DNA from: Rickettsiaceae bacterium H1
GTDB lineage: Bacteria; Pseudomonadota; Alphaproteobacteria; Rickettsiales; Anaplasmataceae
Length of the DNA stretch: 64,000 nucleotides
Direction: 5' to 3'
NCBI GenBank assembly: GCA_018101195.1
Contig: JACDQH010000001.1
Span: 36,518 to 100,517 of the forward strand
The notes under the pieces are model-generated. The model had not been told where the DNA came from, made no database searches, and saw only the letters and a list, made by a program, of their open reading frames with translations. This document shows, in pieces, positions 18,167 to 27,619 of this stretch. Each line of letters starts with the position of its first letter. The first letter of the stretch is position 1. Made by a program: the position numbers and the translations under genes.

Positions 18167-20902
18167 ATGCAAGCAGAAAAAAAAGGATTTTTTAGTCGAA
18201 TTTTCAGTACAAAACCACCATTTACAGCAGAAGATGTAGATAAAGTAATTAATAATGGAAATCTTAAAGAATTTAAGAATACATTGAACAGCAAAAGAAA
18301 ACGCGAAGCAATTACTTCGAAACACATCAATAACGTTATTCGTAACCAAGATGTCGGACCAGCAATGTTCCAAGCTTTACTTACTCACCAAAAAGGCAAA
18401 CTACTTCTTAAAGAAGACGAAGCGGCAAAACACATTACGGAAGTAATAAAATTAGGTAATCAAGGCACCAAATTGTTTAAGGAAATTTTGCGTCATAAGA
18501 GATCAAGCTCTTTAGTTACGGAAGAAAATATCAATCAAATCATCGAGGAGAATAATCAACAAATGTTTGATGCTGTAATGAAAAAGCCAGACTTAATTGG
18601 GCCGGAGAATATAAAAAAAGCTATCGAAGTAGGGAATAACAAAATCTTGCAATCTTTATTAGAAAATAAAACAACGAAACAAAAATTTAACAAAGGGCAC
18701 GTAGATCAAATTATAAAAGGGCAAAAAGTCAAGATGTTAAGCACCGTACTGGATCATAAAATTTCCCGTTCTCACATTAGCAGTAACCATGTGAGCGAAC
18801 TTATTGCCGACATCAATAATCCTATGCAAAGTCAAGAGATGTTAAAGTTAATGTTAAGGGAAGGCAAACTCGACAAAAACGTATTTGTTGCAGATCACAT
18901 TAAAGAAGCATTAGAAAAGGGCAGAACAGACATAGTGAAACCACTATTATCCCGTAACAAGCACAATACCGATAAATTAATCGATGCCAAACACGTTCGA
19001 TTAGCAATCGAAAAGTACGTACCGGGTAAGAATGAAACTTTACCAGTCGTTTTAGAGAAAAAAACAAAATTATTTAAAGACAAAACCGGAGAAAACAAAG
19101 AAGATGCCATTGATTTTGCTATAGAAAAAAATAACTACGCTTTCAAATTTATACTGGAAAAAAACCCCGAACTAGTTACCGAAAAACATTTAACCACAGC
19201 AATATCATTGAGTAATGTCGAAGCAGTTAATATGATTCTGGAACAAAAACCAGAATTATTAACAAAAACTCATGTAACGAAAGCGGCAGAAACAGGAAAA
19301 GTTGCAGTAACAGATGCGGTATTTACCAAAGCATTTGCCAAAAATGAAGACGGTAAAAAAGCTTACGGTGATATTAATCAATCCAAAGTTAGAAACAAAG
19401 CATTATTCGAATTAGCCCAACATACAAGTAACAGTGCCGATAAAATAGATACCGGCTTATTCAAAACAATGTCAAACTTAATGGCAGCAGGTGCGAATAG
19501 CAAAATCAAATTTACAGCCAATAACGGAATTAAAACAACTGCAGAAAAAATAATGACGGGTCAATCAATAATAACAAACAAATCAAACCCCAGTAATTTA
19601 TATAAAGAAGATGCCAATTATAAAGAATTAATCGACAATATTAAAAAACAAAAATCGCCATCAAAGTTAAGCTTGGGATTAGGTAAAAAAACCAAAAAAA
19701 CAGGTTATAAACCCATTTTAAGCGACCAGAAAAGAAGAAGCGTTTCTTCAGAATCTTCAGCAGTGACTAGCATTAATAGTCAAGCAAGTTTACGATCTTC
19801 CATATCAATGGATGATAGTATTAACGAAGTTAGTGCATCAGAAGAAACACTCAGCCGAAATGAACAACAAAGTGAAAGCTATTATGAAACAATTCCTGCA
19901 GATCAAGAAAACGGTAAGCAAGAGACTATTAGTAGTATACCTACGCCTCCGCCTATTCCTGATTCTTGGCCAATGACAGATACAGAAAATAATAAAACCA
20001 AAAGCAGCCAAAATGAGCAGCAAAGTGAAAACTATTATGAAACAGTCCCTGCAGAAAGAGAACCTATATATCAAAATATTTCACAAGCGGATAGTGCTTA
20101 TAGTAGGAAAAGTACTATGACAAACAATAATAAAAATCCAAACTCCACTAACTTAACAAATGATAATACTGGTATAATAATGAGTACCCCAGCCAGACAA
20201 ACAATCCCTGCAGATGAAAACGGTATACCTACGCCCCCGCCTATTCCTGATTCTTGGTCCAATCTTAATTCAGAAGCAATTAAATCGGTCAAAGATGCTG
20301 TAAAAGCAGGATTAGAATTAGAGATCAGAGAAGGAACAAACCTTAAAAAAGTCCCTGAGAACGAAAAACAAGATAAAAGTAGCACCATCACGTCCAAATC
20401 AAAATTACTACTAGAGATCAGAAAAGGAATACACCTTAAAAAAGTCCCTGAGAACGAAAAACAAGATAAAAGTAGCACCAAATCAGACAGCAATATTAAT
20501 AATAGTATCTTTGAACAAGTTAATTTAAGGAGATCAAGTATTGACAGAGAGGACGATCAATATGAAATGGCACGCACAGAACTTAAAAAAGTAGTGCCGG
20601 AATTTGATCAATTAGAAAGGTCAGATAATCCAAAAATACAACAGCTGGTACAAAATGCATTGGAAAAACAATGTGAACTAGATTGGGAAACTACTGAAGA
20701 AAATCAACAACAATTAACTGAGTTAGTATCCCAGCTAAATAAATATGGAAACGAATTAGACAATCAAGTAGACAGTGCTTATAACAGTCTGGAAAGTACT
20801 CCCGCAAATAGTATGGAAAACTTAAGCAAATCAAGTGGCAAATTCACTGAATTAATAACAACACAGCGAGAACAAGGACAAACAACACTAGGAAAAGCCT
20901 AA
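18167..20902 (+). CDS. large helical-repeat protein with tyrosine/polyproline motifs, candidate effector
   Basis: 911 aa, no close family recognised. Residues about 18-480 are a solenoid of 30-38-residue helical repeats similar to degenerate ankyrins (VDKVINNGNLKEFKNTL, IKKAIEVGNNKILQSLLE, IKEALEKGRTDIVKPLL, TTAISLSNVEAVNMILE). Residues 490-800 are disordered and contain repeated motifs: NEQQSExYYETxPA (565-577, 616-628), IPTPPPIPDSW (591-601, 687-697), EPIYQ (632-636) and LKKVPENEKQDKSST (726-740, 757-771). The C-terminus is helical. No signal peptide or membrane segment. The design resembles type IV secreted ankyrin effectors of Anaplasmataceae such as AnkA (helical repeats plus EPIYA-type tyrosines). 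Function is inferred only. Confidence 0.75.
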   Translation: MQAEKKGFFSRIFSTKPPFTAEDVDKVINNGNLKEFKNTLNSKRKREAITSKHINNVIRNQDVGPAMFQALLTHQKGKLLLKEDEAAKHITEVIKLGNQGTKLFKEILRHKRSSSLVTEENINQIIEENNQQMFDAVMKKPDLIGPENIKKAIEVGNNKILQSLLENKTTKQKFNKGHVDQIIKGQKVKMLSTVLDHKISRSHISSNHVSELIADINNPMQSQEMLKLMLREGKLDKNVFVADHIKEALEKGRTDIVKPLLSRNKHNTDKLIDAKHVRLAIEKYVPGKNETLPVVLEKKTKLFKDKTGENKEDAIDFAIEKNNYAFKFILEKNPELVTEKHLTTAISLSNVEAVNMILEQKPELLTKTHVTKAAETGKVAVTDAVFTKAFAKNEDGKKAYGDINQSKVRNKALFELAQHTSNSADKIDTGLFKTMSNLMAAGANSKIKFTANNGIKTTAEKIMTGQSIITNKSNPSNLYKEDANYKELIDNIKKQKSPSKLSLGLGKKTKKTGYKPILSDQKRRSVSSESSAVTSINSQASLRSSISMDDSINEVSASEETLSRNEQQSESYYETIPADQENGKQETISSIPTPPPIPDSWPMTDTENNKTKSSQNEQQSENYYETVPAEREPIYQNISQADSAYSRKSTMTNNNKNPNSTNLTNDNTGIIMSTPARQTIPADENGIPTPPPIPDSWSNLNSEAIKSVKDAVKAGLELEIREGTNLKKVPENEKQDKSSTITSKSKLLLEIRKGIHLKKVPENEKQDKSSTKSDSNINNSIFEQVNLRRSSIDREDDQYEMARTELKKVVPEFDQLERSDNPKIQQLVQNALEKQCELDWETTEENQQQLTELVSQLNKYGNELDNQVDSAYNSLESTPANSMENLSKSSGKFTELITTQREQGQTTLGKA

Positions 20903-20946
20903 AACAATTGCAGCCGCAACAGCAATAATGTTACTATATCTGCCTT

Positions 20947-22044
20947 ATGGCAAGAAATAATTTCGTTAGCAGATGGTGGAGATCGGTGGATAAATTCTTA
21001 TTTGTTACTACCGCTTTCATTTCTGCTATCGGCTTAATTCTTATAACCTCTGCCAGTCCTTCAGTAGCACAAAAAATTAAACTCGAGCCTAATTATTTCA
21101 TATATAGGCATTTAATTTACTTATCGTTGTCGTTCTTAGTTATGTTTTTAGTTTCTAATTCAAACGAAATAAAAATAAGATACTTAGTAGTCTCTGGTTT
21201 TATAATTTCCGTTTTTTTACTTACCGCCGTTCTATATTCAGGAACCGAGATCAAGGGTGCGCATAGGTGGCTAAGAATATTCGGTGTTTCGATCCAACCG
21301 TCTGAATTCACTAAAACATTTTTTGCCGGTTTCAACGCAATTTTACTTTCGAGAAAAGATAAATCGAAATATGTATTCTCACTAATCACTTATTTATCGA
21401 TAATAACCTTAATCGTAAGCGAGCCGGATTTCGGCATGTCAGCAATTATTACCGGAATATTTATTAGTCAGTTATTCATATGCGGAATCAGCCTCAGGTA
21501 TATAACTCTTGCCGGAATAATTATGATACTGGGAGGTTTTCTATCTTATTTCACTATTCCTCACATAAAAAATCGAATTGATAATTTTCTTAACCCGAGC
21601 CTTGAAGGAAATTTTCAAGTCAACAAATCATTGGAAGCGTTTCGCAACGGAGGTTTAACCGGCGTAGGACCGGGTGAAGGAAAGGTAAAATTGGGAATAC
21701 CAGACTCTCATACCGATTTTATTTTTGCCGTATCCGGTGAAGAATTTGGAGGATTATTTTGTTTATTGATAACATTTCTCTTCTTATTTTTCACAATAAA
21801 GTCCTTAAGTCATATTGTCTACAGTCAAAATTCTTTCCGTACTATAATAATAATCGGATTAGTAATACAAATAATATTACCGGCACTAATCAATATGGGA
21901 GTAAGCCTAAACTTGTTACCTACAAAAGGAATGGTTTTACCTTTCATAAGCTACGGGGGATCTTCGATGATTGCTAACAACATCGCCGTAGGAATAATAT
22001 TATCCCTAACAAAAATTAAATTCTTCGGTGATATAAGGCAATAA
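20947..22044 (+). CDS. ftsW: SEDS-family cell division protein FtsW
   Basis: 365 aa, polytopic inner-membrane glycosyltransferase of septal peptidoglycan synthesis. About ten hydrophobic segments are seen. Conserved SEDS motifs: GAHRWLRIFGVSIQPSEFTK (about residues 104-120), NGGLTGVGPGEGKVKLGIPDSHTDFIFAVSGEEFG (about 235-265) and KGMVLPFISYGGSSM near the end. The distinction from RodA rests on the GPGEGKVK and PDSHTDFIF context. The 3' end overlaps the convergent G1P dehydrogenase gene by 39 nt. Together with dapF it implies a functional, perhaps minimal, murein pathway. Confidence 0.93.
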   Translation: MARNNFVSRWWRSVDKFLFVTTAFISAIGLILITSASPSVAQKIKLEPNYFIYRHLIYLSLSFLVMFLVSNSNEIKIRYLVVSGFIISVFLLTAVLYSGTEIKGAHRWLRIFGVSIQPSEFTKTFFAGFNAILLSRKDKSKYVFSLITYLSIITLIVSEPDFGMSAIITGIFISQLFICGISLRYITLAGIIMILGGFLSYFTIPHIKNRIDNFLNPSLEGNFQVNKSLEAFRNGGLTGVGPGEGKVKLGIPDSHTDFIFAVSGEEFGGLFCLLITFLFLFFTIKSLSHIVYSQNSFRTIIIIGLVIQIILPALINMGVSLNLLPTKGMVLPFISYGGSSMIANNIAVGIILSLTKIKFFGDIRQ

Positions 22045-23166
22045 ATCTAAAGAAGTAAATCTATTGCGCATAGCTAATGCAACTTCGCAACCCTCTTGAT
22101 ATTGTTTTTCAGTCCAACCCACTTTTTCCGGTCTAACGTGAGCACCAACACTTAACAACAAATCTTGTAATTTTCCATTTTTTATTATTATATGTCCGAT
22201 TTTATCGGAAATTTCAGGCCAATTTTTCAAGTTTAAATTATCGTGTTTCGACTGAAAAATTTTCATGTGTTGTTCGGGTGTTTTATAATATTTCATTATT
22301 TTCTTTTCCAGTGTGTACAAAAAATTACCCTTTAGACGCTTACTTAATATAAAATTTTGTACTTTAGCACTAGTAATTGTAGCAACTCCAATCTTTTCAC
22401 CGTGAAAATAATTGTTATTTTTACCATGTATTTCCATCGTATGAACTATCTGGTGTTCGGATTGACTCCAAGGATAACTTCCGCCGGATATGTTCATACC
22501 TAAACCCGACAATAACAAAATCTCCATCAAAGTTAGAATGGTTTTAGGATCTCTGTTTATTAATTTAATTCGTTTATCAATAAGTTGCTCTTCAAGATTT
22601 TTTGTTAAATTAAAAGGAATATCCGTATAGTAAGTTCCAAGTAATAAATGTGATAACAACCAATCGAATTTAGTAGTAAATTTGCACATTACTTCGCTAA
22701 ACCCGCTCAAAATCAACCTGATAGGGGCATTAGCCAAAATATTCGGCGAAATATAGATCTTTTTAGGCAAATGAGCTTGGCATGATTTTTTAACGCCATC
22801 AATAATAATAGAAGCTGTAGAAGAACTATAACCATTAACGGAAGGAGCGGTAGGACAAGTTATAAAATTTGTTTTATCTAAAAAACTCGCATATTTACAA
22901 ATGTCATTAATCGTACCGCTACCAAACGCAAGCAAATTTTTATAAGTGTGCCTGCGAATATAATTAACCCACTTAATTTCAGGCTTAATCTTACTCGGTA
23001 AAATTATTAATTTAAAATTTCCTTTAAAAGAAATTAATTGTTTTGTATTTTCATCGGCAACAATTAAAGTACCATTATCAAAATATTGGTTATCGATAAA
23101 TAGGATTTTATCTAAAAAATCAGGCTGAAAGGTAATACAAGAATTTATAAAATCGCTACTTAGCAA
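22006..23166 (-). CDS. sn-glycerol-1-phosphate dehydrogenase (AraM/EgsA-like)
   Basis: 386 aa, iron-containing dehydrogenase superfamily. Motifs: FGSGTINDICKYAS (NAD-binding turn, about residues 81-94), CPTAPSVNGYSSSTASI, GFSEVMCKFTTKFDW with the substrate/metal Asp region, and metal-type histidines in SEHQIVHTMEIHG and NYFHGEKIGVAT. In Bacillus and archaea this family reduces dihydroxyacetone phosphate to sn-glycerol-1-phosphate. The ATG at 23164-23166 overlaps the degP stop by 11 nt, so it seems to be the last gene of the hflK-hflC-degP unit. The reaction in this organism is inferred from family only. Confidence 0.8.
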   Translation of the reverse strand: MLSSDFINSCITFQPDFLDKILFIDNQYFDNGTLIVADENTKQLISFKGNFKLIILPSKIKPEIKWVNYIRRHTYKNLLAFGSGTINDICKYASFLDKTNFITCPTAPSVNGYSSSTASIIIDGVKKSCQAHLPKKIYISPNILANAPIRLILSGFSEVMCKFTTKFDWLLSHLLLGTYYTDIPFNLTKNLEEQLIDKRIKLINRDPKTILTLMEILLLSGLGMNISGGSYPWSQSEHQIVHTMEIHGKNNNYFHGEKIGVATITSAKVQNFILSKRLKGNFLYTLEKKIMKYYKTPEQHMKIFQSKHDNLNLKNWPEISDKIGHIIIKNGKLQDLLLSVGAHVRPEKVGWTEKQYQEGCEVALAMRNRFTSLDLLPYITEEFNFC

Positions 23167-24586
23167 ATTTTATACCGACAAAAACGTTTTCTCCATGCCT
23201 ATTTATAAGTAGTAATAAAGAACTATTTTTCTTTTTTTCAGACATTACTATTTCATCAAATTGTCCCAGATTTTCTATGTTACTACTACCAACTCTAACT
23301 ATTACATCTCCCGGATATAAAGTTCTGTCACGGGATTCCAATATTATTATGCCCTTTTTTACTTTATCGTTTATTTTAAATTTTGCTCTGATATCAGATG
23401 ATAAATTACCAACTTTAATTCCTAATTCTTCATATTCTTTGGTAATTTCTGACAAAGCACTGCCTTTAGTATTTTCTTCTAATTTTTCTACCTTCAGCTT
23501 AAGGCTAACATTTTCCCATCTATTCCCAGAGTTACGCATCACGGTTATATCAACAACAGAATCGGTTTTGGTTTTACCAACCAAGGTCAATAAGTTACGC
23601 ATTTGTTCTATCTTATTGCCATTAAAGCGGGTTATAACGTCACCTACTTCTATCCCTGCTTTTTTAGCAGGACTGTTTTCCATAACTTCGACAACAAGAG
23701 CACCATGGGGCTGTTTTTGTCCTACCGAATCAGCAATTTCTTGAGTAACTGCTTGAACTTTTACCCCGATCCAACCTCTTTCAACCTGTTTTCCTGCAGC
23801 TAAACGCTCGACAACAGGAGATGCAATATTAGAAGGAAGTGCAAAACCAATGCCTACATTACCACCAGAAGGTGAGATTATCGCAGTATTTATTCCAATA
23901 ACTTTGCCGCTCAAGTCAAATAAAGGTCCCCCGGAATTTCCTCGATTAATCGCAGCATCAGTTTGAATGAAATCACTGGTTTGTTGATGACCCAAATTTA
24001 TGTCTCTGCCCCTAGCAGAAACTATACCCGCACTTACTGATCCGCCCAAACCGAACGGGTTACCGATTGCTATTACCCAATCTCCGACTTTTGACTTATC
24101 GGAATCAGCAAACTCAACATACTTTAGTTTGTGCTTCGGTTTTACTCTAAGTACTGCCAAATCAGTTCTTATATCGGTTTCAAGAACCTTAGCCTTTAAT
24201 TGGGAATTATCATTAAAAGTTATGGTGATGTTACTTGCTATACTCCCGTCTTGAGAAGTAATAACATGGCGATTAGTGACGATTATGCCGTTTTCATTTA
24301 TTACAAAACCCGAACCTAAGGACACTACGTTGCGTTCGGCATTATCTTCCTCCATAAATGGAGAAAATTTGTCAAAAAAATCTCTAAATTCTTCAAACAA
24401 GTGACCTTGAGGAAAGTTAGGAAAGATATTACCTCTATTTCTATTCGTAGGAATTTTTTGCTCCGTCGAAACATTTACCACTGCCGGAATAAGATTTTCA
24501 ACCATATCGGCAAAACTAGCAGGAACAGAATCGGCAAATAGAAAAACAGGTAATATTACCAAATAAATAAATCTTCTCATTAACAT
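23156..24586 (-). CDS. degP: periplasmic serine protease, Do/HtrA family
   Basis: 476 aa. Signal peptide at residues 1-18 (RRFIYLVILPVFLFA). The trypsin-like domain has the full triad: His107 (VTNRHVI), Asp142 (RTDLAVLRV), Ser218 (GNSGGPL). Two PDZ domains follow (about 270-360 and 385-470; GALVVEVMENSPAKKAGIEVGDVI; GIIILESRD...PGDVIVRVG). Degrades misfolded periplasmic proteins. Lies directly downstream of hflK-hflC, whose products restrain FtsH, so this unit groups membrane and periplasmic proteolysis functions. ATG 24580 (MRRF) is an alternative start. Confidence 0.95.
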   Translation of the reverse strand: MLMRRFIYLVILPVFLFADSVPASFADMVENLIPAVVNVSTEQKIPTNRNRGNIFPNFPQGHLFEEFRDFFDKFSPFMEEDNAERNVVSLGSGFVINENGIIVTNRHVITSQDGSIASNITITFNDNSQLKAKVLETDIRTDLAVLRVKPKHKLKYVEFADSDKSKVGDWVIAIGNPFGLGGSVSAGIVSARGRDINLGHQQTSDFIQTDAAINRGNSGGPLFDLSGKVIGINTAIISPSGGNVGIGFALPSNIASPVVERLAAGKQVERGWIGVKVQAVTQEIADSVGQKQPHGALVVEVMENSPAKKAGIEVGDVITRFNGNKIEQMRNLLTLVGKTKTDSVVDITVMRNSGNRWENVSLKLKVEKLEENTKGSALSEITKEYEELGIKVGNLSSDIRAKFKINDKVKKGIIILESRDRTLYPGDVIVRVGSSNIENLGQFDEIVMSEKKKNSSLLLLINRHGENVFVGIKFAK

Positions 24587-24592
24587 TATTTT

Positions 24593-25456
24593 TTAATGTC
24601 CCTCCATGTTTTTAAAGTAGTTTAAGAAAGGGTTGTCAGAACTAATAACTAATTTTGTATTACCCTGAGCCATTGACTTCCTATATGCTTGCATGTGTCT
24701 GTAAAAATTAAAGAAATTTTCATCAATACCAAATGCATCATTAAATATTTTCGTTGCTTTTGCGTCACCTTCCCCTTTTAAAATCTTTGCCTTTTTTTCA
24801 GACTTGGCAATTATTATCCTGGCTTCTTTATCAGCTCTTGCCATTATTATTTTAGCTTCTTCAACACCTTTTGCCCTAATTTCTTTTGCTTCTTTTTCTC
24901 TTTCCGTCTGCATTCTCCTAAAAATAGCTTCGCTGTTTTCCTCAGGAAGATCAGTTTTTTTTATTCGAACATCTACAACTTTTATTCCTAAATCCGTCAC
25001 CTGATTATTCACTTTTTCCTTAATGCTGGTCATGACGCTAGATCTTGCTTCTTTTAATAACGAAATTAAAGAAACAAACCCTATTTGCTCACGTACTTGA
25101 GATTCAACTATCGGCCCTAACCTGTTACCCAACGTTATTTCGTTACGCACCGACTTGTAAAAAGTTACAGGGTCCGTTATCAAATATTTTACGTAATAAT
25201 TTACAATAAGACGCTTTTGATCAGCAGCAATTATCTCCCTTGAATCGGAATTCAGATTTAACACTCTCTTATCAAATTGAACAATAGTTTGAATAAAAGG
25301 AAGTTTAAAATGTAAACCTGCCTGAATGGGTTTTGTACTTACAACCTCACCTAATTGCAAAATTATCGCCTGTTGCGATTGCTCTACAATAAAAATAGAG
25401 TTTTTCGCAATTATAATAAAAAGAACAAATACTGCTAATAATAACTTGTTTTTCAC
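24593..25456 (-). CDS. hflC: FtsH protease modulator HflC
   Basis: 287 aa, SPFH/band 7 protein. An N-terminal anchor helix (residues 4-20) is followed by the SPFH domain (VVSTKPIQAGLHFKLPFIQTIVQFDKRVLNL) and a long charged helix (about 180-240; EREKEAKEIRAKGVEEAKIIMARADKEA) that builds the HflKC cage around FtsH. Overlaps the hflK stop by one base and is followed by degP after 6 nt, so it is the middle gene of a tight operon. Confidence 0.94.
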   Translation of the reverse strand: MKNKLLLAVFVLFIIIAKNSIFIVEQSQQAIILQLGEVVSTKPIQAGLHFKLPFIQTIVQFDKRVLNLNSDSREIIAADQKRLIVNYYVKYLITDPVTFYKSVRNEITLGNRLGPIVESQVREQIGFVSLISLLKEARSSVMTSIKEKVNNQVTDLGIKVVDVRIKKTDLPEENSEAIFRRMQTEREKEAKEIRAKGVEEAKIIMARADKEARIIIAKSEKKAKILKGEGDAKATKIFNDAFGIDENFFNFYRHMQAYRKSMAQGNTKLVISSDNPFLNYFKNMEGH

Positions 25457-26487
25457 TAACTTTTCTTCTTTAACAAATCGTTTAACGGCAAATAAGGAAG
25501 TAAATTACTATTCTTATCTATTATCATTTTATCGAGATTTTGCAATATAGACTCCAAAGTTTCCAAATACAACCTGGCTCTGGTAATGTTTTTATCATTT
25601 TTATACTGATCGTATATTGCCTTGAACATGCTCGCTTCACCTTCGGCGTTATTAATCACTTCTTGCTTATAAGCTTCGGCTATTTTAATCTTTTGATTAG
25701 CTTCACCGCGAGACTTCGGTATTTTATCATTATAATAAGCCTGAGCCTGATTTACTTCTCGTTCTTTGTCCGCTTTTGCACTTTGTACGTCCCGAAAAGC
25801 ATCAATGACTTTTTCTGGCGGATCTACCTTAATTAGTTGAACAGATAAAATTTTAATTCCCATTCCATAGCCATCTAGTATTTTTTGTAACAAATCGTGT
25901 GTTTCAGCCGAAACTTTAGACCTACCTTCACCAACCATTATGAAGTTAATGGAATTTTGCCCAATAGACTCCCGCATAGCGCTTTCAGAAGCACTTTTTA
26001 TCGTATTACCAAAATTGTCACGCAAATTAAACAAATATTTGTACGGGTCGTGAACTCGCCATTGTACTTCGAAACTAATGTTAACTATGTTTTCGTCCCC
26101 CGTTAACATAACACCGGAACCACCTCTACCAACAACCGGCTTAAAACCTATTTCTTCTTTATGTACAGTACTGGTTTTCACCTTAAAAGTTTTTCCGACC
26201 GGAGCAGGAAAATTATAATTTAATCCCGGTCCGGTAGTATTGCTGTATTTACCGAATACCAACTCAACTCCAGATTCGTCAGGTTGCACTATGTAAAACC
26301 CCATCAACATCCACACTAAAGTTAAGACGAGCAAAATTACCATTATACTTTTCTTGTTGAAGTTAAATTGTTTACCATGAAAAAAGCTAAAATCATTATA
26401 TAGCTTTTTTACCAACTCATCTATATTACTTTTTTCTTTTCTTTTATTCTGTGGACCTTCTCCCCATGGGTTATTATCGTTTATCAT
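25456..26487 (-). CDS. hflK: FtsH protease modulator HflK
   Basis: 343 aa. Cytoplasmic Pro/Gly-rich N-terminus with the typical NNPWGEGPQ start, one transmembrane helix at about 48-66 (IMVILLVLTLVWMLMGFYIV), then the SPFH domain (QPDESGVELVFGKY, GPGLNYNFPAPVGK) and coiled-coil region (QAQAYYNDKIPKSRGEANQKIKIAEAYK). First gene of the hflK-hflC-degP-G1PDH unit on the minus strand. Partner of HflC in regulating FtsH at the inner membrane. Confidence 0.95.
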   Translation of the reverse strand: MINDNNPWGEGPQNKRKEKSNIDELVKKLYNDFSFFHGKQFNFNKKSIMVILLVLTLVWMLMGFYIVQPDESGVELVFGKYSNTTGPGLNYNFPAPVGKTFKVKTSTVHKEEIGFKPVVGRGGSGVMLTGDENIVNISFEVQWRVHDPYKYLFNLRDNFGNTIKSASESAMRESIGQNSINFIMVGEGRSKVSAETHDLLQKILDGYGMGIKILSVQLIKVDPPEKVIDAFRDVQSAKADKEREVNQAQAYYNDKIPKSRGEANQKIKIAEAYKQEVINNAEGEASMFKAIYDQYKNDKNITRARLYLETLESILQNLDKMIIDKNSNLLPYLPLNDLLKKKS

Positions 26488-26539
26488 ATAATAGAATTAA
26501 CCAAATGACTTCTAACATAAATATTCATCATTATCAAGC

Positions 26540-27604
26540 TCAACGCCAACCTTCTTCATCGGCAATTTTAATAGCTTGCTTCATATAACTTCCAACTGTC
26601 AGCAATGAAGCTTCGTCTTGTTTGTAATCCGGCCACTTTGCTAATACGGGAGATAATTTTACCGATTTTAAGACAGGATATTCTTGATTATTTTGTGCAT
26701 AAATATTCTGTGCATTGGGGCTAACCATAAACTCTAACAGAGAAATCGCATTTAATTTATTTCGCGCATGTTTTACCACCGCGGCTCCGCTAATGTTCAT
26801 CATTGTTCCTCTCCCATCTTGATTGGGAAAGTATATACCAACTTTATCAGCAATTTCTTTATCGGAGGATAAATCCGATGCAAGAAGTCTGGCATAATAA
26901 TAACTATTGACGATTGCCACATCTCCTTCTCCGGCTTCTACCGCTCTTATTTGATCTATGTCGCCACCCTGGGGTGAACGAGCAAAGTTATCTACCAATC
27001 CTTTAACCCACGATCTCGCGGCACGTTCTCCGTCAGCACGGATAATTGAAGCCAGTAAAGATTGATTGTACGGGCTATTGGACGATCTTACCAAGACTTT
27101 TCCTTTCCATTTAGAATCGGCCAAACCTTCGTAACTATCTAATTCTTTAACATCAACTCGATCTTTTGCATATACTATTACCCTGGCCCTTTTTGTTAAA
27201 CCAAACCATTTGTCCGATCTTAAATTCTCGGGAATCGCATCATTTAAAATTTGCGAATTTATTTCTTGTAACAACCCTCTTTGCTCGGCTAAAATAAGGT
27301 TGGTTACGTCGGCAGAAATAAATAAATCGGCTTTAGTTAAATTTCCTTCGCTTTCCATCCTTGCAATTAACTTACTTGGATCATCAGTGATGTAATTAAC
27401 CTTAACATTATTTATTCGGCTAAACTCGTCAAACAGGTCGCGAACTAATGTTTCTTTTCGCGAGGAATAAACGTTTACTTCCATTGTTTTTTCCTTTACC
27501 AAGCTTTTACCTTGAAATTGACTTTTATCCTTAGAATTAACTAAGGAAACCAAAAGGTATATTATCGCTAAAGTAATTATTACTATTAAAACTCTAGGTC
27601 TCAT
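26540..27604 (-). CDS. iron(III) ABC transporter substrate-binding protein (FbpA/FutA type)
   Basis: 354 aa. N-terminal hydrophobic segment (VLIVIITLAIIYLLVSLV) acts as signal or anchor. The mature part is a periplasmic type II binding protein: MEVNVYSSRKETLVRDLFDEFSRINNVKVNYIT, LIARMESEGNLTKADLFISADVTNLILAEQRGLLQ, and NPYNQSLLASII-like and GDVAIVNSYYYARLL, the last containing the tandem tyrosines that bind ferric iron in this family. No permease or ATPase gene is adjacent in this window. Two residue-level points (Tyr pair and Arg/Ser anion site) agree with iron rather than sulfate binding. Confidence 0.88.
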   Translation of the reverse strand: MRPRVLIVIITLAIIYLLVSLVNSKDKSQFQGKSLVKEKTMEVNVYSSRKETLVRDLFDEFSRINNVKVNYITDDPSKLIARMESEGNLTKADLFISADVTNLILAEQRGLLQEINSQILNDAIPENLRSDKWFGLTKRARVIVYAKDRVDVKELDSYEGLADSKWKGKVLVRSSNSPYNQSLLASIIRADGERAARSWVKGLVDNFARSPQGGDIDQIRAVEAGEGDVAIVNSYYYARLLASDLSSDKEIADKVGIYFPNQDGRGTMMNISGAAVVKHARNKLNAISLLEFMVSPNAQNIYAQNNQEYPVLKSVKLSPVLAKWPDYKQDEASLLTVGSYMKQAIKIADEEGWR

Positions 27605-27619
27605 TTTAAAATATTACCC

